From: an uncultured Clostridia bacterium | GTDB lineage: Bacteria; Bacillota; Clostridia; TANB77; CAG-508 | Assembly: GCA_947628925.1 (NCBI GenBank) | Contig: CANRBU010000079.1 | Location: 1-5,231, forward strand | DNA length: 5,231 nucleotides | Reading direction: 5' to 3' | Shown: piece by piece, positions 1-5,022 of the stretch | Layout: every line of letters begins with the position of its first letter | Position numbering within the stretch: the first letter of the stretch is position 1 | Translations under genes and position numbers: made by a program | Notes under the pieces: model-generated | Told to the model about the DNA's origin: nothing | Databases searched by the model: none | The model's input: the letters and a program-made list of their open reading frames with translations, nothing else

Positions 1-909
1 ATTGTACTAGCAGCAACAAACAGACCAGATGTATTAGATAAAGCATTACTAAGAGCAGGAAGATTTGACAGACAAATAGTAGTAGGAGCACCAGATGTTA
101 AAGCAAGAGAACAAATTTTAGAGGTACATTCAAGAAAGAAAAAACTAGCAGATGATGTAGATTTAAAAGTTATTGCAAAAAATACTTCAGGTTTTGCAGG
201 AGCAGACCTAGAAAATGTACTAAATGAAGCAGCACTATTAGCAGCAAGAAGAAATCTAACAGAAATAGGAATGAAAGAAATAGAAGATGCCATGGTAAAA
301 GTTACTATGGGACCAGAGAAGAAAACAAAAGTAAGAAGTGAAAAAGAAAACAGATTAGTTTCTTACCACGAAGCAGGGCATGCTGTTGTAAGTCACTATT
401 TAGAAACACAAGATCCTGTACATCAAATATCAATAGTACCAAGAGGAATGGCTGGAGGTTACACAATGTACCGTCCAACTGAAGACAAAAACTTTATGTC
501 CAAAACAGAAATGGAAGAAAATATTGTTTCACTACTAGGAGGAAGAGTAGCAGAAGCACTAATTTTAAATGATATATCAACAGGAGCAAGTAATGACATA
601 GAGAGAGCAACTGGAATAGCAAGAAGTATGGTAACAAAATATGGAATGAGTGACAGAATAGGAGCACTTATGCTAGGTTCTAGCCAAAGTGAAGTATTTT
701 TAGGCAGAGACTTTGCACAATCAAAAGAATATTCAGAAGAAACAGCAGCAATTATAGACGAAGAAGTTAAAAACATTATAGACAAAGGTTATAACAGAGC
801 AAAACAAATCTTAACAGACCATGTTGACAAATTACATGCAGTCGCAGGAATTCTTTTAGAAAAAGAAAAAATTGAAGCAGATGAGTTTGAAGCTATATTT
901 GGCGAATAA
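1..909 (+). CDS. ftsH: ATP-dependent zinc metalloprotease FtsH, C-terminal part (5' end outside window)
   Basis: This is the last 302 residues of FtsH, a membrane-anchored hexameric AAA+ protease that extracts and degrades membrane and unstable cytosolic proteins. The frame is open from base 1, so the N-terminal membrane segments and the Walker A/B motifs lie upstream. The fragment begins in the second region of homology (ATNRPDVLDKALLRAGRFDR), with arginine fingers at fragment residues R21 and R24, followed by the AAA lid helices. The M41 peptidase domain has the zinc motif HEAGH at residues 123-127 (bases 367-381) and the likely third zinc ligand D199 in TGASND. LLGGRVAEAL (about 178-187) is also typical of the family. 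The protein stops soon after the last helical bundle, without a long acidic tail. All catalytic residues expected in this part are present. The stop overlaps the next gene by one base, suggesting a shared transcript. Confidence 0.97.
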   Translation: MVLAATNRPDVLDKALLRAGRFDRQIVVGAPDVKAREQILEVHSRKKKLADDVDLKVIAKNTSGFAGADLENVLNEAALLAARRNLTEIGMKEIEDAMVKVTMGPEKKTKVRSEKENRLVSYHEAGHAVVSHYLETQDPVHQISIVPRGMAGGYTMYRPTEDKNFMSKTEMEENIVSLLGGRVAEALILNDISTGASNDIERATGIARSMVTKYGMSDRIGALMLGSSQSEVFLGRDFAQSKEYSEETAAIIDEEVKNIIDKGYNRAKQILTDHVDKLHAVAGILLEKEKIEADEFEAIFGE

Positions 910-1508
910 TGAAAGGTATTTTTGAGGGAATGAAAAATTATTATGAAATATTGCAAGTAAACGAAAATGCATCAAACGAAATAATAGAAAAAGCCTATAA
1001 AGTATTAGCAAAAAAATATCATCCAGACTTACAAAAAGACGATAAAGTAAAAACAATAACAGAAAAAAAGTTAAAAGAAATAAATGAAGCCTATGATGTG
1101 CTATCAAACGAATTTTTAAAAGAGCAGTATGACCTAGAACTAAAAAAAGAAAGAGAAAAAGAGCTTGAAAAAAAGTATGGAAAGCAAACTTATGGCACAG
1201 AAAAAAATAATTTTTACGAACCACCACAAAAAACTGCACCAAAAGTAGAAAAAACAGAACAAAAAAATAGCACAAGCACATTAACAGAAATCATAAATTT
1301 AGTAAAAATGATATATAAAGATAAACCAAAAAGACAAGAATATAAAGAAACGACAAAAAAGGACTTATTAGCAATTTTCTTAACAATTATCGTCGTAATA
1401 GCAATAGGAATCATTCTATGGTATATACCATTTACAAATGGATGGATACGAGAATTAACCATTGAAAATCCAATTTTCCAATGGATAGGAAAATTTTTTG
1501 CACACTAG
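909..1508 (+). CDS. Membrane-anchored J-domain (DnaJ-like) protein
   Basis: A 199-residue J-protein that should stimulate the ATPase of DnaK-type Hsp70 at the cytoplasmic face of the membrane. The J domain spans about residues 8-75: YYEILQV opens it, the HPD motif is at 38-40 in KKYHPDL, and helices III/IV include EINEAYDVLS and FLKEQYD. A highly charged, lysine- and glutamate-rich linker (about 75-150) follows. One hydrophobic segment (about 153-175) is preceded by KK, predicting an N-inside tail anchor with about 24 residues outside. There is no G/F region, zinc-finger or DnaJ C-terminal substrate domain, so it is not canonical DnaJ. The start at 909 lies in a TAATG overlap with the ftsH stop and fits translational coupling. 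Met8 (base 930) is an alternative and matches where J domains usually begin. GAGG sits only 2 nt before it, and GAAAGG 13 nt before. Specific partners are not visible. Confidence 0.88.
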   Translation: MKGIFEGMKNYYEILQVNENASNEIIEKAYKVLAKKYHPDLQKDDKVKTITEKKLKEINEAYDVLSNEFLKEQYDLELKKEREKELEKKYGKQTYGTEKNNFYEPPQKTAPKVEKTEQKNSTSTLTEIINLVKMIYKDKPKRQEYKETTKKDLLAIFLTIIVVIAIGIILWYIPFTNGWIRELTIENPIFQWIGKFFAH

Positions 1509-1556
1509 TACACAATATCAAAATACAACCGAAATACAAAAAATGGCAAAATTCTA

Positions 1557-1585
1557 TTGACAAGCCTAAATCTTTAATGTATAAT
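1557..1585 (+). promoter_or_regulatory. Consensus sigma-A promoter for rpsU
   Basis: TTGACA at 1557-1562 and TATAAT at 1580-1585 both match the vegetative consensus exactly and are separated by the optimal 17 bp. Transcription should start near 1591-1593, about 55 nt before the rpsU start codon. I see no terminator between the J-protein gene (ends 1508) and this promoter, so readthrough from ftsH is also possible. This is the strongest promoter in the window, as expected for a ribosomal protein gene. Confidence 0.9.
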
Positions 1586-1591
1586 TATTAA

Positions 1592-1647
1592 AGTTATAGG
1601 GTTATCCCACATACAGATCCGTATGGCTGGAAGGAGGGGAATTATAA
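1592..1647 (+). promoter_or_regulatory. Structured 5' leader of rpsU with strong ribosome binding site
   Basis: The predicted untranslated leader holds a small hairpin with arms CATAC (1610-1614) and GTATG (1621-1625) around a 6-nt loop. Just before it GGG (1599-1601) and CCC (1606-1608) can form a second tiny stem, and TCCC (1605-1608) could instead pair with part of GGGGA (1636-1640) inside the SD. The ribosome binding site AAGGAGGGG (1631-1639) is the most complete SD in the window, with AGGAGG ending 10 nt before the ATG. Ribosomal protein genes are often autoregulated through such leaders. Whether this one is regulatory is inference, and I cannot assign it to a named family. Confidence 0.4.
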
Positions 1648-1818
1648 ATGTCAGAGATTAAAGTAAATAATGGAAATATAGAAGAAGCCTTAAAAAGGTT
1701 TAAAAGACAATGCGCAAGAAATGGAGTTATGCAAGAAGTTCGTAAAAGAGAACATTATGAAAAGCCAAGTGTAAAAAGGAAGAAAAAATCAGAGGCTGCA
1801 AGAAAAAGAAAATTTTAG
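1648..1818 (+). CDS. rpsU: 30S ribosomal protein S21 (bS21)
   Basis: A 56-codon gene for bS21, a small basic protein of the 30S platform near the anti-SD end of 16S rRNA that helps translation initiation. The translation starts MSEIKVNNGNIEEALKRFKR, the typical S21 N-terminus. The conserved segment QCARNGVMQEVRKREHYEKPS follows, and the end is strongly basic (KRKKKSEAARKRKF). Length and composition match Firmicutes S21, usually about 57-58 residues. The start is fixed by a strong SD at 1631-1639 and by homology of the first residues. The gene has its own promoter and terminator and so is monocistronic. In Bacillus and many relatives rpsU is next to yqeY; here it lies between a J-protein and M16 genes. 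Confidence 0.96.
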   Translation: MSEIKVNNGNIEEALKRFKRQCARNGVMQEVRKREHYEKPSVKRKKKSEAARKRKF

Positions 1819-1824
1819 AAAAAT

Positions 1825-1872
1825 AAGGGGGAGTATTAGAAAAAGAGATACTTCCCTTTTGCAATTTTTTTT
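1825..1872 (+). terminator. Rho-independent terminator after rpsU
   Basis: The arms AAGGGGGAGTAT (1825-1836) and ATACTTCCCTTT (1848-1859) can form a 12-bp stem with two G-T wobble pairs and an 11-nt loop. A run of eight T follows at 1865-1872. The five bases TGCAA between stem and T-run make it slightly imperfect, so some readthrough into the M16 genes is possible. It begins 6 nt after the rpsU stop codon. Confidence 0.85.
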
Positions 1873-1897
1873 GTAATAGTATAAAAAATCAAAAAAA

Positions 1898-1906
1898 TGA
1901 TAGAAT
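1898..1906 (+). promoter_or_regulatory. Candidate extended -10 promoter for the M16 gene pair
   Basis: TGATAGAAT is a TGn extension plus a 5/6 match to TATAAT. It lies between the rpsU terminator and the first M16 gene, where a promoter would be expected. No good -35 element sits 17 bp upstream, and in DNA this A/T-rich such matches arise easily by chance. TATAAA at 1911-1916 is an alternative -10. Confidence 0.35.
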
Positions 1907-1955
1907 AAATTATAAAATCTACAAAAACAGAAAGGAGAAAAATTCGAGAGAGCTT

Positions 1956-3224
1956 ATGGAATATCAAATTAAAGAAATAAAAAAAGGAATCAATTTACAT
2001 TTGATTCACAACGAAAAATTTAAAACAAATTTAATATCTATATTTTTAACAACACCTCTAAACAGAGAAAATGTCACCCAAAATGCAATATTACCAGCAA
2101 TACTACGTAGAGGCTCTAAAAATATGCCAACACAAGACGCAATAAGCAAAGAATTAGAAGAGATGTATGGAGCATCATTCAACTGTGGAATTGACAAAAG
2201 AGGTGACAATCAAGTTTTAAAATTTTATATTGAAAGCATCAATGATATGTTTTTACCAGAAGGCGAAGAAAATATGCTTTCTAAAACAATAGAAAAATTA
2301 CTAGAAATAGTATTTAACCCAGTAACAGAAAACGACGGCTTTAACAAAACATATCTAGAACAAGAAAAAAACAATTTAAAACAAGCAATAGAGGGAAAAA
2401 TAGATAATAAAGCAAGATATGCAATAGATAGATGCACAGAAGAGATGTACAAAAATCATCCATTTGCACTATATAAATATGGATATGTTGAAGACTTAGA
2501 AAATATTGATGCACAAGAATTATATAAATATTATCAAGAACTATTAAAAACTTGCAAAATTGATATATTTGTATCAGGAATAGTAGAGAACAGTATATAT
2601 AAATCAATTGTTGAATCAAAAGAAATGGAAAACCTAAAAGAAAGAACACCACAATTCTCAAACATGACATTAAATGTCATACCGCAAAACAATGGCCAAG
2701 AAGTACAAGAATCAATGGATGTAACACAAGGTAAATTAATATTAGGTCTAAATGTTAAACTAGAAAATGAAGACATGCAATATGATGCATTAATATATAA
2801 CAGCATTTTAGGAGGTAGCGCAAACTCTAAACTATTCCAAAATGTAAGAGAAAAAGCAAGTTTAGCATATGTAGCAAGTTCAAGTTATCTAAAATCAAAA
2901 AATAATATATTTATAAACTGTGGAATTGAAATTGAAAACTATGAAAAAGCATTACAAATAGTAAAAGAACAATTAGAAGAAATGAAGCAAGGAAAATTTA
3001 CTGAAAATGACATAGAAGTAGCAAAAAAAGGAATAATAGATGCAATACAAACAATAGATGATGAACAAGACTCAGAAATAATGTACTTTTTCGGACAAGA
3101 ATTTTGCAACAATAAACTAAACATAGAGCAATATCTTGAAAGAATAAAAAAAGTCACAAAAGAAGCGGTATTAAAAATCGCACAAAAAGTAGAAATAGAC
3201 ACAATTTACTTTTTAAAAAATTAA
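1956..3224 (+). CDS. M16-family peptidase-like protein, YmfF/YfmF type (non-zinc subunit)
   Basis: A 422-residue cytoplasmic M16 (insulinase/pitrilysin superfamily) protein with the usual two half-domains. Opening features such as GINLHLIHNEKFKTN and ILRRGSKNMPT..ISKELEEMYGASF resemble B. subtilis YmfF, similar in length (about 425 residues). The position of the HxxEH zinc motif reads LPAIL (46-50), so it cannot bind catalytic zinc. The C-terminal half keeps the R/Y substrate-binding pair, R298 and Y305 in LFQNVREKASLAY. Known M16B heterodimers split these features between subunits, so this is probably the partner of the next gene. YmfF/YmfH homologues are often annotated as associated with EF-P modification; that role is not shown here. 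The ATG has only a weak nearby purine run (GAGAG, 1946-1950), and AGGAG (1933-1937) is 18 nt away. No other in-frame start lies between them. Confidence 0.9.
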   Translation: MEYQIKEIKKGINLHLIHNEKFKTNLISIFLTTPLNRENVTQNAILPAILRRGSKNMPTQDAISKELEEMYGASFNCGIDKRGDNQVLKFYIESINDMFLPEGEENMLSKTIEKLLEIVFNPVTENDGFNKTYLEQEKNNLKQAIEGKIDNKARYAIDRCTEEMYKNHPFALYKYGYVEDLENIDAQELYKYYQELLKTCKIDIFVSGIVENSIYKSIVESKEMENLKERTPQFSNMTLNVIPQNNGQEVQESMDVTQGKLILGLNVKLENEDMQYDALIYNSILGGSANSKLFQNVREKASLAYVASSSYLKSKNNIFINCGIEIENYEKALQIVKEQLEEMKQGKFTENDIEVAKKGIIDAIQTIDDEQDSEIMYFFGQEFCNNKLNIEQYLERIKKVTKEAVLKIAQKVEIDTIYFLKN

Positions 3225-3228
3225 AAAA

Positions 3229-3242
3229 GGAGAAAAATCTCC
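3229..3242 (+). other. Small intercistronic hairpin between the M16 genes
   Basis: GGAGA (3229-3233) and TCTCC (3238-3242) form a perfect 5-bp stem with an AAAA loop, starting 4 nt after the upstream stop codon. No T-run follows, so it is not a terminator. The left arm contains an SD-like AAGGAG that has no start codon at usable distance. It may stabilise or punctuate the transcript, or be chance in purine-rich DNA. Confidence 0.4.
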
Positions 3243-3279
3243 AACTAAATTTGCGCCTTAGAAAGGAATGAGAAAAAGT

Positions 3280-4569
3280 ATGCAAATAATTGAAAATTTA
3301 AAAGTAAAAGAAAAACTCTACATTGAAAAACTAGAAAATGGTTTAACTGTCATGATAATTCCAAAAAAAGGGATGCAAAAAAAATATATAATATGGGGTA
3401 CAAACTATGGCTCAAATGAAAGCTCATTTATTGTACCGGGAGAAACAGAGATAACTACAGTACCAGATGGAGTAGCACATTTCCTAGAACACAAAATGTT
3501 TGAACAAGAAAACGGAAGGAACAGTTTAGATGTTCTAACAGAAATAGGTGTAAGTGCAAATGCCTATACAACAAATGACCACACTGCATATTTATATGAA
3601 TGTACAGACCACTTTTACGAAGCACTAGACGAATTTATGGACTATGTACAACACCCATATTTTACAGACGAAAATGTAGAAAAAGAAAAAGGCATTATAG
3701 GCCAAGAAATAATGATGTATGACGATTATCCAGATTGGAAAGTATATCTAAATGCATTACAAACTATGTACCATAAATTTCCTATAAGACTAGACACAGT
3801 AGGAACAATAGAAACTATCAGCAAAATAAATAAAGACATATTATATAAATGTTATAACACATTTTACAATCCATCAAATATGGCAATGGTCATCTCAGGA
3901 GATTTCGAACCACAAGAAATACTTGAAGAAGTTAAAAAACGCTTAATTAATACAAAAGCAAACGGAGAAATTAAAAGAATATATCCAGAAGAACCAGATG
4001 GAATTGTCAAAGAAAAAGTAACTCAAAAAATGGAAGTTAGTAGACCTTTATACACAATAGGAATTAAAGACAAACCAGCAGATACAAGTAACTCCAACTC
4101 AAAAGAAGAAATAGTAAAAAAACACATAGCAATCGAAATACTGTTACACCTAATCTTTGGAGAAAGTTCAAACCTATACAAAACACTATATGACAAAGGA
4201 ACAATATCTTCAGCACCAAGTATGGATTATGAATTTTCAAGAGGATATGCACACATTTTAATTTCAGGACAATCAAATGACCCAGAAGAAGTGTACAAAT
4301 CACTAAAAGAAGAAATAGCAAAAATAAAAGAAAGTGGAATAAATGAAGCAGACTTTACTAGAATGAGAAAAACTTTATATGGTGATTATATAAAAGAATA
4401 TAATGATGTAACAGATATTGCTAGAATGTTTTTAGCCGATTACTTCAAAGGTATAAATAGTTTTGACTATATTGAACAAATTATGACAGTAAACACAGAA
4501 TATGCAATGCAAATTTTAAAGGAAGTTTTTGACGAAAATAAAATGGTTTTATCAACAATAACTATGTAG
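3280..4569 (+). CDS. M16-family zinc metallopeptidase, YmfH/YfmH type (catalytic subunit)
   Basis: A 429-residue predicted zinc peptidase of family M16. The inverted zinc motif HFLEH is at residues 67-71 (H67, catalytic E70, H71). The likely third ligand is E143 in GIIGQE, with E136 just before it as in other M16 enzymes, and SANAYT (92-97) is the usual conserved strand. The C-terminal half lacks the R/Y pair: Y304 and S311 occupy those positions. Together with the preceding gene it would form one complete active site. The substrate is unknown. Homologues sit beside an EF-P modification gene in Bacillus, hence common database names. I chose Met5 of the longest frame (3280): AGGA (3264-3267) lies 12 nt before it but directly abuts the ATG at 3268, and the distance to LYIEKLENGL fits YmfH. 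A strong terminator follows. Confidence 0.92.
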   Translation: MQIIENLKVKEKLYIEKLENGLTVMIIPKKGMQKKYIIWGTNYGSNESSFIVPGETEITTVPDGVAHFLEHKMFEQENGRNSLDVLTEIGVSANAYTTNDHTAYLYECTDHFYEALDEFMDYVQHPYFTDENVEKEKGIIGQEIMMYDDYPDWKVYLNALQTMYHKFPIRLDTVGTIETISKINKDILYKCYNTFYNPSNMAMVISGDFEPQEILEEVKKRLINTKANGEIKRIYPEEPDGIVKEKVTQKMEVSRPLYTIGIKDKPADTSNSNSKEEIVKKHIAIEILLHLIFGESSNLYKTLYDKGTISSAPSMDYEFSRGYAHILISGQSNDPEEVYKSLKEEIAKIKESGINEADFTRMRKTLYGDYIKEYNDVTDIARMFLADYFKGINSFDYIEQIMTVNTEYAMQILKEVFDENKMVLSTITM

Positions 4570-4571
4570 AA

Positions 4572-4615
4572 AAAACAGCATAAATCTTATTTTTTGGTTT
4601 ATGCTGTTTTATTTT
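4572..4615 (+). terminator. Rho-independent terminator after the M16 pair
   Basis: AAAACAGCATAAA (4572-4584) and TTTATGCTGTTTT (4598-4610) form a perfect 13-bp stem with a 13-nt loop. The T-rich tail TTTTATTTT spans 4607-4615. It begins 3 nt after the stop codon of the second M16 gene and separates that unit from the Spo0E-like gene. Confidence 0.92.
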
Positions 4616-4624
4616 AAAAATTAA

Positions 4625-4641
4625 TGTCGAAATTTGTCAAC
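4625..4641 (+). promoter_or_regulatory. Putative tandem Spo0A boxes upstream of the Spo0E-like gene
   Basis: TGTCGAA at 4625-4631 matches the core Spo0A box (TGNCGAA) exactly. A second, degenerate copy, TGTCAAC, starts exactly 10 bp later (4635-4641), preceded by TT as in the extended form. Two boxes in the same orientation one helical turn apart is the arrangement bound by a Spo0A dimer. They lie about 40 bp upstream of the candidate -35. A single 7-bp match could be chance. The spacing and the identity of the downstream gene raise the likelihood. TTTGT/ACAAA (4633-4644) is also a short inverted repeat, so another regulator is possible. Confidence 0.5.
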
Positions 4642-4680
4642 AAAGGTCATACGAAAGTTGTGAAAAAACAAGAAATTTGC

Positions 4681-4709
4681 TTGACTAAAAAGGAAAAATA
4701 TGGTAATTT
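4681..4709 (+). promoter_or_regulatory. Candidate sigma-A promoter for the Spo0E-like gene
   Basis: TTGACT (4681-4686, 5/6 match) lies 17 bp before TAATTT (4704-4709, a weak -10). TG at 4701-4702 provides a TGn extended -10 that could compensate. The predicted start near 4716 leaves a leader of about 38 nt. The spacing and -35 are good and the -10 is poor, which would fit an activated promoter. Confidence 0.5.
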
Positions 4710-4753
4710 ATAAGTGAACAAAAGAGAAAATTGATAGAAAAGGAGAGATGAAT

Positions 4754-4906
4754 ATGTTAAATGATGAAATTTGTAAATTAAGAGACAAGCTAAATGAAAG
4801 CATCGAAAAAGGAGACGACTACTCAGCAATCTATCAATTAAGCATCGAGCTTGATGAACTCATCGCAAAATATTATAAAAAAAGCAAAGGAACAGCAAAA
4901 CGATAG
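4754..4906 (+). CDS. Spo0E-like aspartyl-phosphate phosphatase
   Basis: A 50-residue protein of the Spo0E family, small two-helix phosphatases that in Bacillus remove phosphate from Spo0A~P and so restrain sporulation. Helix 1 is LNDEICKLRDKLNESIEKG, a short turn (DDYS) follows, and helix 2 carries the signature SxxLDxLI as SIELDELI (residues 30-37) with the conserved Asp at D34. The end is basic (KKSKGTAKR). The start at 4754 is preferred because AGGAGA (4741-4746) lies 7 nt before it. The ATG at 4748 is only 1 nt from that site and would add two residues. The gene stands alone, with its own likely promoter and terminator and Spo0A-like boxes upstream. Family assignment rests on length, helix pattern and the SxxLD motif. 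Its target in this organism is inferred to be Spo0A. Confidence 0.87.
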   Translation: MLNDEICKLRDKLNESIEKGDDYSAIYQLSIELDELIAKYYKKSKGTAKR

Positions 4907-4922
4907 CTTATTTCACAAAAAG

Positions 4923-4947
4923 ACCTTCTTTTAAAGAAGGTTTTTTT
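4923..4947 (+). terminator. Rho-independent terminator after the Spo0E-like gene
   Basis: ACCTTCTT (4923-4930) and AAGAAGGT (4934-4941) form a perfect 8-bp stem around a 3-nt loop, followed by seven T at 4941-4947. It begins 16 nt after the stop codon. The A-run just before the stem could let it act weakly in the reverse direction too. Confidence 0.88.
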
Positions 4948-4967
4948 ATATTCCACTTATATTCCAC
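4946..4967. repeat. Perfect 11-bp tandem direct repeat
   Basis: TTATATTCCAC occurs twice back to back (4946-4956 and 4957-4967) with no mismatch. It begins in the T-run of the Spo0E terminator and lies just before the A-tract of the opposite-strand terminator. The period is about one DNA turn. It could be a replication-slippage duplication, a protein-binding site or a scar at the junction with the higher-GC segment. Nothing in the sequence decides between these. Confidence 0.8.
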
Positions 4968-4977
4968 CAAAATAAAG

Positions 4978-5011
4978 AAAAACCCCGTGCCAGCATAACT
5001 GACACGGGGTT
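4978..5011 (-). terminator. Rho-independent terminator for the minus-strand gene
   Basis: AACCCCGTG (4981-4989) pairs perfectly with CACGGGGTT (5003-5011). Inside, CAG (4991-4993) pairs with CTG (4999-5001) after one mismatch, closing a 5-nt loop. The A-run at 4978-4982 reads as a U-run on the minus strand, and no T-run follows on the plus strand, so it acts for leftward transcription. It lies 12 bases past the stop codon of the minus-strand frame and faces the Spo0E terminator. Confidence 0.87.
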
Positions 5012-5022
5012 ACGAAAGGGGG

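Noticed and set aside
459..785. Minus-strand open frame inside ftsH (and similar ones inside the J-protein and M16 genes)
   Set aside because: These are antisense shadows of A-rich genes: hydrophobic, low-complexity translations without SD sites or family motifs.
1509..1556. Terminator after the J-protein gene
   Set aside because: The stretch holds no stable stem followed by a T-run. Transcription may continue into rpsU.
1931..3238. Shared 13-mer AAAGGAGAAAAAT at 1931-1943 and 3226-3238, considered as a paired regulatory element of the M16 genes
   Set aside because: It is a purine-rich SD-like string in A-rich DNA, and the two copies sit at different distances from their start codons, so chance similarity is the simpler reading.
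3268..3282. ATG at 3268 as the start of the second M16 gene
   Set aside because: The AGGA site directly abuts this ATG with no spacer. The ATG at 3280 has usable spacing and gives the family's usual N-terminal length.
4689..4719. Sigma-H-like promoter (AGGAAAA and GTGAAC) upstream of the Spo0E-like gene
   Set aside because: The two elements are about 3 bp too far apart for the sigma-H consensus, and the -10 has a mismatch. The sigma-A reading with TTGACT and 17-bp spacing is better.
4748..4756. ATG at 4748 as the start of the Spo0E-like gene
   Set aside because: Only one base separates it from AGGAGA. The in-frame ATG at 4754 has the normal 7-nt spacing.
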